NCBI RefSeq assembly: GCF_006716465.1
Contig: NZ_VFPB01000004.1
Coordinates: 327,526 to 391,525, forward strand
DNA length: 64,000 nt
Direction: 5' to 3'
DNA from: Pseudoxanthomonas sp. 3HH-4
GTDB lineage: Bacteria > Pseudomonadota > Gammaproteobacteria > Xanthomonadales > Xanthomonadaceae
Under the pieces are notes generated by a model that made no database searches, was not told the origin of the DNA, and saw only the letters and a program-made list of their open reading frames with translations. Positions 21,538 to 29,900 of the stretch are shown piece by piece. Every line of letters starts with the position of its first letter. Position 1 is the stretch's first letter. Made by a program: the position numbers and the translations under genes.

Positions 21538-24500
21538 TCAGCGTGAAGCGGGGTTTTCCTGCTCGAGCAGGTATTCCTTCGAGGGTTCGTCCATCTTGTC
21601 GCCCAGCATGCGTCGCACGGCGATGAAGAAGACCGGGATCAGCAACAGGCCAAGGAATGTGGCGAAGAACATGCCGCCGATGACACCGGTGCCGATCGCA
21701 TGGCGCGCGTTGGCACCGGCACCGGTCGAGATGGCCATCGGCACCACACCCATGATGAAGGCGAACGAGGTCATCAGGATCGGTCGGAAGCGCAGATGCG
21801 AGGCCGAGATCACCGCTTCGCGCAGCGTCTTGCCCTGCTTGCGCTCCATCACCGCGAACTCGACGATCAGGATCGCGTTCTTCGCCGCCAGCCCGATGAT
21901 GGTGATCAGGCCGATCTTGAAGAACAGATCGTTGGACAGACCGCGCAGCAGCGTGAACGCGAGCGCGCCCAGGGCGCCCAGCGGGACCACCAGCAGTACC
22001 GCCACCGGGATGGACCAGCTCTCATACAGCGCCGCCAGACACAGGAATACCACCACCAGTGACAGCACCATCAGCAGGGTGGCGCTGTTGCCGGCCAGGA
22101 TCTCCTGATAGGACATGCCGCTCCAGTCGTAACCGAAGCCCTGCGGCAGCTGGTCGGTGACGATGTTCTCCATCGTGGTCATCGCCTGCCCGGACGAACC
22201 GCCCGGCGCCGCGGAACCGTTGATGTTCACCGCCGAGTAACCGTTGTAGCGCGACAGCGAAGGAGGCACGGAGGCCCATTGCGACTGCACCACGTTGGAC
22301 AGCGGGATCATCGCGCGACCGCCGCTGGCATCGGTCTGCTGGCTGCTCGGCGTGTAGATGCGCGAAAGCGAATCGGCGCCGGTGCGGTAGGCGGCGTCGG
22401 CGCGCATGTTCACGCGCTTGATGCGGCCTTCGTAGAAGAAGTCGTTGACGTACACCGGCGCCAGCATCAGCTGGATGCCGTTGTAGATGTCGCTGACCGA
22501 CAGCCCCATCGCTTGCGCCTGCACGCGGTCCACGTGCAGCTGCAGCTGCGGCGCGTTCTCCAGCGTGTTGGGACGCACTGCCATCAGGCTCTGATCCTGT
22601 GCCGCCGCACCCAGCAACTGGTTGCGGGCCGCCATCAGCGCTTCCTCGCCCAGGCCCGCTCGGTCCTGCAGCCACATGTCGAAGCCGCCGAACTGGCCCA
22701 GGCCCTGGATGGTCGGCAGGTTCACCACGAAGATCTGGGCACCCTTGATCCCGTACAGGCGCTGGTTGGCCTGCTGGATGAACTCCGGCACGGTCACGTC
22801 GCGATCGTCCCAGGCCTTGAGCCGGATGAAGGCCATGCCGACGTTCTCGCCGCGGCCGACGAAACTGAAGCCCGCGATCTCCATCACGCCTTCGAACCCG
22901 TCCATCTGCTGCAGGGTGCCACGCACCTGGTTGAACACCTGCTTGGTGTTCTGCAGGGTGTTGCCCGGCGGCAACTGCACGATGGCCAGGGCGTAACCCT
23001 GGTCTTCCTCGGGCACGAAGCTGCTCGGCAGGCGCGTGAACAGGAAGCCGCACAGTACGGTCAGCAGGGCGAACACCACCATCCAGCGCGGCGCATGCTT
23101 GATGGCCGAGCCGATGTGGCCCACGTAGGTCTTCTCGACCTTGCCGTAGTACTTCTCGAAGACGCGGAAGACGATGTTCTTCTTCTCGTGGCTGTCGTGT
23201 TCGTGCTGCTTCAGGAAGGTCGCGCACAGGGCCGGCGTGAAGCCCAGCGCCAGGAAGGCCGAGAAGGCCATCGAGATGGCGATGGTCAGCGCGAACTGCT
23301 TGTAGATCTCGCCCGACGCGCCACCCTGCAGCGCGGACGGGATGAATACCGCTGCCAGTACCACGGTGATCGCGATCACCGCGCCGGTGATCTGGTCCAT
23401 GGCCTTGATCGTCGCCTCCCGCGGCGGCAGTTTTTCCTCCGCCATGATGCGTTCGACGTTCTCGATCACCACGATGGCGTCGTCCACCACGATGCCGATG
23501 GCGAGCACCATCGCGAACATCGTCAGCTGGTTGATGGTGAAGCCGATCAGGCTCAGGCCCCAGAACGTGCCGAGCAGCGCGACCGGGATGACCAGGGTGG
23601 GGATGATGGTGGCGCGGAAGTTCTGCAGGAACACCAGCATCACCAGGAACACCAGGATGACGGCTTCGATCAGCGTCTTGACTACTTCCTCGATGGAAAT
23701 CTTCACGAAGGTGGTGGTGTCGTACGGCGAGAACCAGCTGACCCCGGACGGGAAGCTGGGCTGGAGTTCATCCAGCTTGGCGCGCACGGCCTCGGCCACG
23801 TTCAGCGCGTTGGCACCGGGCAGCAGCTGCACCGCGAAGGCACCCACCGGCTTGCCGTTGTACTGCGTATCGAAACCATAGCCCTGTGCACCGAACGCCA
23901 CCCGAGCGACATCCTTCAGGCGCACGGTGGAGCCGTCGCTGTTGGCGCGCAGGATGATCTGCTCGAACTGCTCAGGAGAATTGAAGCGGCCTTCCGCCGA
24001 CACCGTGGCGGTGAACGCCTGGCCCTCGGGAGCGGGGTCCGCACCGATGGAACCTGCAGCGAACTGCACGTTCTGTCCGCGAACCGCTGCAAGCACTTCG
24101 GTGGCCGACAGGTTGTAGCCCTGCAGCTTGCCCGGGTCCAGCCAAACGTTCATGGCGTACTCGGAACCGAAATGCTGGGTACTGCCCACGCCGGGCACGC
24201 GCGAGATCTGGTCCAGCACGCGCGAGGCGATGATGTCGTTCAGGCGGTTGCGGTCGATGCTGGGATTGTCGGACTGCAGGCCCACCACCATCAGGAAGCC
24301 GGCGTTGGCCTTGGCCACCACCACGCCCTGGGCCGTGACTTCGCTGGGCAGTCGTGGCGTGGCCAGCGACACTTTGTTCTGCACCTGCACCTGGGCGATG
24401 TCAGCGTCGGTGCCGGTTTCGAAGGTCAGCGTGATCGAGGCCTGGCCGGAGGAGCTGGAACTCGAACTGAAATACAGCAGGTTGTCGATGCCGGTCAGCT

Positions 24501-24702
24501 GCTGTTCGATCACCTGGGTGACCGACCGTTCGGTGGTCTGCGCACTGGCGCCGGGGTAGGTCGCGCTGACCGTTACCTGCGGCGGCGCGATGGAAGGATA
24601 GGATTCGACGCCGAGGTTGAGGATCGCGATCACGCCGGCGAGCGAGATCAGGATCGACACGACCCAGGCGAAGATCGGGTGGTTGATGAAGAACTTGGGC
24701 AT
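21538..24702 (-). CDS. multidrug efflux RND transporter permease, AcrB/MexB type
   Basis: A 1054-residue HAE1 permease. Asp407 and Asp408 in AIGIVVDDAIVVIEN fall at the same numbers as the proton-relay pair of E. coli AcrB, and the start MPKFFINHPIFAWVVSI is typical of AcrB/MexB/SmeE. It should form a trimer in the inner membrane that binds drugs from the periplasm. The adaptor gene lies 15 bases upstream and a TetR gene leads the operon. No outer-membrane channel is encoded nearby, so a TolC/OprM-type protein from elsewhere is needed. Confidence 0.96.
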   Translation of the reverse strand: MPKFFINHPIFAWVVSILISLAGVIAILNLGVESYPSIAPPQVTVSATYPGASAQTTERSVTQVIEQQLTGIDNLLYFSSSSSSSGQASITLTFETGTDADIAQVQVQNKVSLATPRLPSEVTAQGVVVAKANAGFLMVVGLQSDNPSIDRNRLNDIIASRVLDQISRVPGVGSTQHFGSEYAMNVWLDPGKLQGYNLSATEVLAAVRGQNVQFAAGSIGADPAPEGQAFTATVSAEGRFNSPEQFEQIILRANSDGSTVRLKDVARVAFGAQGYGFDTQYNGKPVGAFAVQLLPGANALNVAEAVRAKLDELQPSFPSGVSWFSPYDTTTFVKISIEEVVKTLIEAVILVFLVMLVFLQNFRATIIPTLVIPVALLGTFWGLSLIGFTINQLTMFAMVLAIGIVVDDAIVVIENVERIMAEEKLPPREATIKAMDQITGAVIAITVVLAAVFIPSALQGGASGEIYKQFALTIAISMAFSAFLALGFTPALCATFLKQHEHDSHEKKNIVFRVFEKYYGKVEKTYVGHIGSAIKHAPRWMVVFALLTVLCGFLFTRLPSSFVPEEDQGYALAIVQLPPGNTLQNTKQVFNQVRGTLQQMDGFEGVMEIAGFSFVGRGENVGMAFIRLKAWDDRDVTVPEFIQQANQRLYGIKGAQIFVVNLPTIQGLGQFGGFDMWLQDRAGLGEEALMAARNQLLGAAAQDQSLMAVRPNTLENAPQLQLHVDRVQAQAMGLSVSDIYNGIQLMLAPVYVNDFFYEGRIKRVNMRADAAYRTGADSLSRIYTPSSQQTDASGGRAMIPLSNVVQSQWASVPPSLSRYNGYSAVNINGSAAPGGSSGQAMTTMENIVTDQLPQGFGYDWSGMSYQEILAGNSATLLMVLSLVVVFLCLAALYESWSIPVAVLLVVPLGALGALAFTLLRGLSNDLFFKIGLITIIGLAAKNAILIVEFAVMERKQGKTLREAVISASHLRFRPILMTSFAFIMGVVPMAISTGAGANARHAIGTGVIGGMFFATFLGLLLIPVFFIAVRRMLGDKMDEPSKEYLLEQENPASR

Positions 24703-24717
24703 GGGGGAGGGTCCTTC

Positions 24718-25899
24718 TTACTCGGCCTTGCCTTGCGCCGGGGGGGCCTTGGCCTGCGCCGCCTTGGCGGCTGCGGCCTGCTCGGCGGTGATGCCCTTGG
24801 CGGGCGCGCCTTCCTTGACCTTCTGCAGTCCTTCGACGATCACCTGGTCACCGGCGGCCAGGCCGTCGGTGATGAGCCAGTCGTTGCCCACGGCCTGCTG
24901 GGTGGTCACGTTCTTGCGCACGACGTTGCCATCCTTGCCGACGATCATCGCGTAAGCGCTGACGGTGTCGCGCTGGATCGCACTCTGCGGGATCAGGAAG
25001 GCGTCCTTCTGTTCGCCCAGCGTGGCACGCAGCGTCACGAACGTGCCCGGCAGCAGCGCGCGGTCCGGGTTGGGAACGGTGGCGCGCAGCGAGACGCTGC
25101 CCGTGGCCGGATCGACGACCGTGTCGGAAAAATCAAGCGTACCGGTCTGGTCAATGGCCTGGCCGTTCGGCAGAAGGACCTGCACGGTGCGCTGGCCTTC
25201 GGCAGCCAGTTGCACCTGGCCTGCGCCCTGCGCCTGGCGCAGCGTCTGCAGCTCGCTCGAGCTCATCGAGAAATTCGCATACAGCGGATCGATCTGGTCG
25301 ATGGTGGTCAGCAGCGTGGCATCGCCTTGGCCGACCAGGGCGCCCTCCGTGACCTGCTGCTTGCCCGCACGGCCGGAGATCGGCGCCGTGACGCTGGCAT
25401 AGCCCAGGTTGATGCGCGCGGTCTGCACGTTGGCACGGGCCTGCTGTACGGCCGCGGCGGCGCTGCGTTCGGCGGCTTCCGCGTTGTCCAGGTCGGACCT
25501 GGAGACGAACTTCTGCGGCGCCAGCTGGCGCGCGCGATCGGCCGACGTCTTCGCATTCGCGTAGGTGGCCTGCGCCGACGCGAGATTGGCCTGCGCGGCA
25601 CTCAGCGAGGCCTGCAGCGGAGCGGGATCGATCAGGAAGAGGGTCTGGCCTTCCTTCACGTCGCTGCCTTCCTGGTACACGCGCTTCTGCACCACGCCCG
25701 CCACCCGGGCGCGGACGTCGGAGCTGCGGTACGGCGACAGACGCCCCACCAGTTCACGCTCCAGCGGCACGTCCTTTGGCGTCGCATTCATCACCACCAC
25801 TTCGGGTGGGGGCATCTGCTGCTGTTCGGGCTTGCTGCAGGCGGCCAGGGCCGCCAGCAGGGCGCTGGCCAGTACCAGGGAACGGATGGGGGAGGTCAT
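24718..25899 (-). CDS. multidrug efflux RND periplasmic adaptor, AcrA type, lipoprotein
   Basis: A 393-residue adaptor with a lipoprotein signal (LASALLAALAACSK, acceptor Cys at about residue 21). The lipoyl domain halves (VQKRVYQEGSDVKEGQTLFLIDP and VTAPISGRAGKQQVTEGALV) surround an alpha-helical hairpin rich in Ala and Gln (about residues 97-160). The C terminus is an Ala/Pro/Lys-rich tail. It joins the AcrB-type permease to an outer-membrane channel. Its first bases overlap the stop of the TetR gene (ATGA), and the permease follows after 15 bases. Confidence 0.95.
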   Translation of the reverse strand: MTSPIRSLVLASALLAALAACSKPEQQQMPPPEVVVMNATPKDVPLERELVGRLSPYRSSDVRARVAGVVQKRVYQEGSDVKEGQTLFLIDPAPLQASLSAAQANLASAQATYANAKTSADRARQLAPQKFVSRSDLDNAEAAERSAAAAVQQARANVQTARINLGYASVTAPISGRAGKQQVTEGALVGQGDATLLTTIDQIDPLYANFSMSSSELQTLRQAQGAGQVQLAAEGQRTVQVLLPNGQAIDQTGTLDFSDTVVDPATGSVSLRATVPNPDRALLPGTFVTLRATLGEQKDAFLIPQSAIQRDTVSAYAMIVGKDGNVVRKNVTTQQAVGNDWLITDGLAAGDQVIVEGLQKVKEGAPAKGITAEQAAAAKAAQAKAPPAQGKAE

Positions 25900-26606
25900 G
25901 GGGAAGCTCCGTTTCTTTTTCTTGATGTCGGGGAAGGGGAATGCAGGGATCGCAGGCGTCGGCCGGGCACGGCAGGCGCGGGAACTTCGTGGTCTGGCGT
26001 CGTGGGGGCGAAGCCACGCAGGAAGGCATCGACCGCGAATCCGGCCCAGCGGCCGCGCGCCTTCGCGCTGGCGCGATGCGGTACGCCGAAATGCTGCCTG
26101 TCGAAATCGAGTCCCGTCATCATGCTGAGCAGCAACTCCGCGGCGTAGTGCGGGTCGTCATGCCTCAGCCTGCCCTGGTCCATCGCGTGCTGCAGCCAGG
26201 CGGCAAGGCGCTGCACGAGAGTATCGCAGGCGTCACGGTAGAGCGCCTGCGCTTCCTGCGGAAATTGGTGCGCTTCTGCCATCAGCAACCGGCGCGTGGC
26301 AACCACGGACGGATCGCACAGGTGCCGCAGATGCTCTTCCGCGAAGGCGAGCAATGCCTGGCGGGGGTCCGCGACCTCGGGCGACAGGCGGGTCGTGGCG
26401 AGTTCCTGGTGTTCGGCGATCACGCTGCGCAGCAGTTCCTGCTTGCTGCCGAAATGCGCGTACAGCGTTTGCTTCGAGCAGCCCGCGCGTGCGGCCACGG
26501 CGTCCATGCTGATGCGGAAGCCCTGCTCGGCCATGAGCTCGCGCACAGCCTGATGGACACGGCTGCGACGCTGATCGAGCGCGATGGTGGGGGTGGCGGG
26601 CTGCAT
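25896..26606 (-). CDS. TetR/AcrR-family transcriptional regulator of the second RND operon
   Basis: A 236-residue repressor with an N-terminal helix-turn-helix (MDAVAARAGCSKQTLYAHFGSKQELL, about residues 34-59), a helical ligand-binding domain and a basic, Pro/Arg-rich C-terminal tail. It is unusual in being the first gene of the operon it should control, with its stop overlapping the adaptor start (ATGA), instead of being divergent. Repressor and pump would therefore be induced together. An imperfect dyad at 26617-26634, 11 bases upstream of the start, is the candidate operator. Confidence 0.9.
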   Translation of the reverse strand: MQPATPTIALDQRRSRVHQAVRELMAEQGFRISMDAVAARAGCSKQTLYAHFGSKQELLRSVIAEHQELATTRLSPEVADPRQALLAFAEEHLRHLCDPSVVATRRLLMAEAHQFPQEAQALYRDACDTLVQRLAAWLQHAMDQGRLRHDDPHYAAELLLSMMTGLDFDRQHFGVPHRASAKARGRWAGFAVDAFLRGFAPTTPDHEVPAPAVPGRRLRSLHSPSPTSRKRNGASP

Positions 26607-26908
26607 GCGGGCTAGACTATACCGTCCAGTTTAGAAATATAACAGCCTTGAAATCGGGACATTTCCATGCACAAAGAGGCTGCCCGGCCGGTAAAGATCG
26701 CGTGACGAGGTCAGGCTTTCTCCATGCGCTGCCGCACGGTGCAACTTCTTGCCGGTGGCGTACGAGCAGGTCAGGTGGAGAAGCGCGGGTGGCTAGTCAA
26801 TCGCGGATGCGATTGCAAGCGTTGCTTATGACGCCTCGCAGCAAGTTTTGTCATGGCGTCGGGGGATACAATGACCATTCGACTACCAATTGTTGAGCCA
26901 CTCTCTGC
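26607..26908. promoter_or_regulatory. 302-bp divergent intergenic region between tetR and NAD-glutamate dehydrogenase
   Basis: The left end holds the TetR dyad. The right end has a TACAAT -10-like hexamer at 26867-26872 on the plus strand, about 37 bases before the dehydrogenase ATG. No open frame with good coding character, no tRNA and no strong hairpin was found in the middle. A short GGTCAGG repeat is visible but looks incidental. Confidence 0.45.
26617..26634. promoter_or_regulatory. imperfect dyad, candidate TetR operator
   Basis: CTATACCGTCCAGTTTAG matches its own reverse complement at 12 of 18 positions and contains TATAG, which could serve as a -10 element on the minus strand. It lies immediately upstream of the TetR start codon. 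Confidence 0.4.
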
Positions 26909-29900
26909 ATGAACGCTGCACGCAGCCCGAAAAAAGCCTCGAAACAGAAGCCAAAACCGGAAGCCTCCAAGGCCACCAAGTCGGTGACCCCGAAGGCGAC
27001 CCCCACCAAGAAGGTGGCGGCCCGACCGGTGCAGGCGGCGAAGGCCGCGGGGGAGAAGGGCAAGGTGAAGGCGGTGGCTGGCCCGTTCTCGCTAGCGCCG
27101 ATCCTGGCAGCGATCCGCAAGCGGGTGCCGGGCGCCTCGGTGCAGGCCGAAACGCAGACCTTCGCGGAAGCGTTCTACAAGCGCATGGAGGAAGACGAGT
27201 ATCCGCACCACAGCGCGGACGGATGGGCTGCGATCGCCGCGGACACGCTTGCATTCGCGCGCAACCGCAAGCCCGGCACCGCGAACGTGCGGATATTCAA
27301 TGCCAGCCAGAAATCGCACGGCTGGGAATCGCCGCACACCGTGCTGCAGATCATCAACGACGACATGCCGTTCCTGGTGGACTCCGTCAGCATGGCGCTG
27401 GCCGAGATGGGCGTGGGCGTACACGTGCTGGGCCATCCGCTGGTGCGCTTCACGCGCGACAAGGCGGGCAAGGTGCAGGCCGTGGGCGAGGGCAAGCCCG
27501 AGTCGCTGATGTTGCTGGAGATCGATCGCCTGCCGCCCGATGAGATGGCGGCCATCGAAAAGCGCATCCGCGCGGTGCTGGAGGAAGTCCGGGCGATCGT
27601 CCGCGACTGGAGTGCCATGCGCGAAAAGATGCTGTCGCTGGCCGACGACATGGCCACCCGCCGCATGCCGGTGGACGACGACGGGCGTCGCGAGGCGCAG
27701 GAATTCCTGCGCTGGGCCGCTGCCGACCACTTCACCTTCTTCGGCTACCGCGAGTACCGCGTGGAGAAGTCCACCGGCATCCTCGGCGCTGTCGAGGACA
27801 GCGGCCTTGGCCTGCTGCGCGAGGGCGATACCACGCCACCGCGCAACATCAAGACGCTGGCAGCGCACTACCTGCCGCAGGGCGGTTCGGTGGATGCGCT
27901 GATCCTCACCAAGACCAATCGCCGTTCCACCGTGCACCGCCCGGGCAACATGGATTACATCGGGGTGCTCGAGTTCGATGCGAAGGGAAACCCCATCGCG
28001 GAGCAGCGTTTCATCGGCCTGTACACCTCCAGTGCCTACAACCGCCGTCCGTGGGAAATTCCGCTGGTGCGCGAGCGCCACGAGTACGTGATGCAGAAGT
28101 CCGGGCTGTCGCCCAGCGGCCACAGTGGCAAGGCGCTTCGCCACATCCTGGAGACGCTGCCGCGCGAGGAACTGTTCCAGTCCAGCGACGAAGAACTCTT
28201 CCGTACCTCGATGGGCATCCTCGGCCTGCAGGAGCGCGTGCGCAGCAAGCTGTTCCTGCGCCGCGACCGCTATGGCCGCTTCTATTCGGCACTGGTCTAC
28301 ATCCCGCGCGAGCGCTTCAACACCGACGTGCGCCTGCGCATCGAATCGCTGCTGAAGGATGCCATGCGGGGCGAATACGTCGACAGCAGCGTGCTGCTCG
28401 GCGAGTCGCCGCTGGCGCAGCTGCACATCACCATCCGTCCGAAGGCGGGCGAGCAGGTCGAGGTCGACACCTCCGCGCTGGAAGGCGACATCGCCCACCT
28501 GCTGCGCAACTGGCAGGACGACCTGCGCGAAACCCTGATCACGCGCCACGGCGAGTCGAAGGGCTTGCTGTTGGCGGGCGGTTATGGCCGTGCGCTGCCG
28601 GCGGGTTACATCGAAGTGGTATCGCCGGAAGGCGCTGCGCGCGATGTCGAACACCTCGCCTCGCTGTCCGGTGCGGATGACCTGCGCCTGAGCCTGCACG
28701 AATCGCGCCGCAAGCGTCCCGGCCAGGGCCGCCTGCGCCTGAACCTGTATCGCCAGGAGTCGGACATTCCCCTGTCCGATGCGCTGCCGTTGATGGAGAA
28801 CATGGGCCTGCGCGTGATCTCGGAGCATCCGTTCCGCCTGGAGACCGCGCGCGGCGCGCACTACATCCAGGAGTTCGAGGTGGAGCCGGTGGGCGGCGAG
28901 TTCGATATCGCACGCCTTGCCCCCGCGTTCGAAGACGCCTTTGCCCGCGTATGGCATGGCGATGCCGAGAACGACGGGTTCAACAAGCTGGTGCTGGGGG
29001 CCGGCCTGGCGTGGCGCCAGGTCGCGCTGCTGCGCGGCTACTGCAAGTACCTGCTGCAGACCGGCGTGCCGTTCTCGCAGAGCTATGTCGAAGAAACGCT
29101 CAACCGGTATCCGCTGCTCGCGCGCCTGTTGGTGGAACTGTTCGAGGCGCGTTTCGATCCCGCCACCGGTAGCGAGAGCAAGGCCCAGATCAAGGAGGGC
29201 CAGGATCGTTTCGCCGCCGAACTCAAGGCGCTGGCCGGCAATGACGAAGCCGCAGCGAAGACCTTGGCCACGCTGGTCGAAGCACGCGGAGGCAAGCGCG
29301 AGCAGCAGATCGACGCCGCGCACCGCGCGCTGATCAAGTTGATGGACCGCGTCTCCAGCCTGGACGACGACCGGATCCTGCGCGGTTTCATGGGCGCGAT
29401 CGAAGCCACGCTGCGCACGAGCTTCTACCAGCGCGGCAAGGATGGCCAGCCGGCACACACGATCAGCTTCAAGTTCGATTCGGCGAAGGTGCCGGACCTG
29501 CCCAAGCCGCGTCCGTACCGCGAGATCTTCGTGTACGGCCCGCGCGTGGAAGGCGTGCACCTGCGCTTTGGTCCGGTGGCGCGTGGCGGCCTGCGCTGGT
29601 CCGACCGCCGCGAGGATTTCCGCACCGAGGTGCTGGGCCTGGTGAAGGCACAGATGGTCAAGAACACCGTCATCGTGCCGGTCGGCGCGAAGGGCGGCTT
29701 CTTCGTCAAGCGTCCGCCAGTAGGCGGCGACCGTGATGCCGTGCTGGCCGAAGGCATCGCCTGCTACAAGCTGTTCATCCAGGGCCTGCTGGACATCACC
29801 GACAACATCGTCGGCAACAAGATCGTGCCACCGGTCGACGTGGTGCGTCACGACCAGGACGACCCGTACCTGGTGGTCGCCGCCGACAAGGGCACGGCCA

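Noticed and set aside
17651-26148. Long plus-strand open frames opposite both RND pumps (up to 1289 codons)
   Set aside because: Same GC effect; no recognisable domains, no ribosome binding sites, and they span the gaps between real genes.
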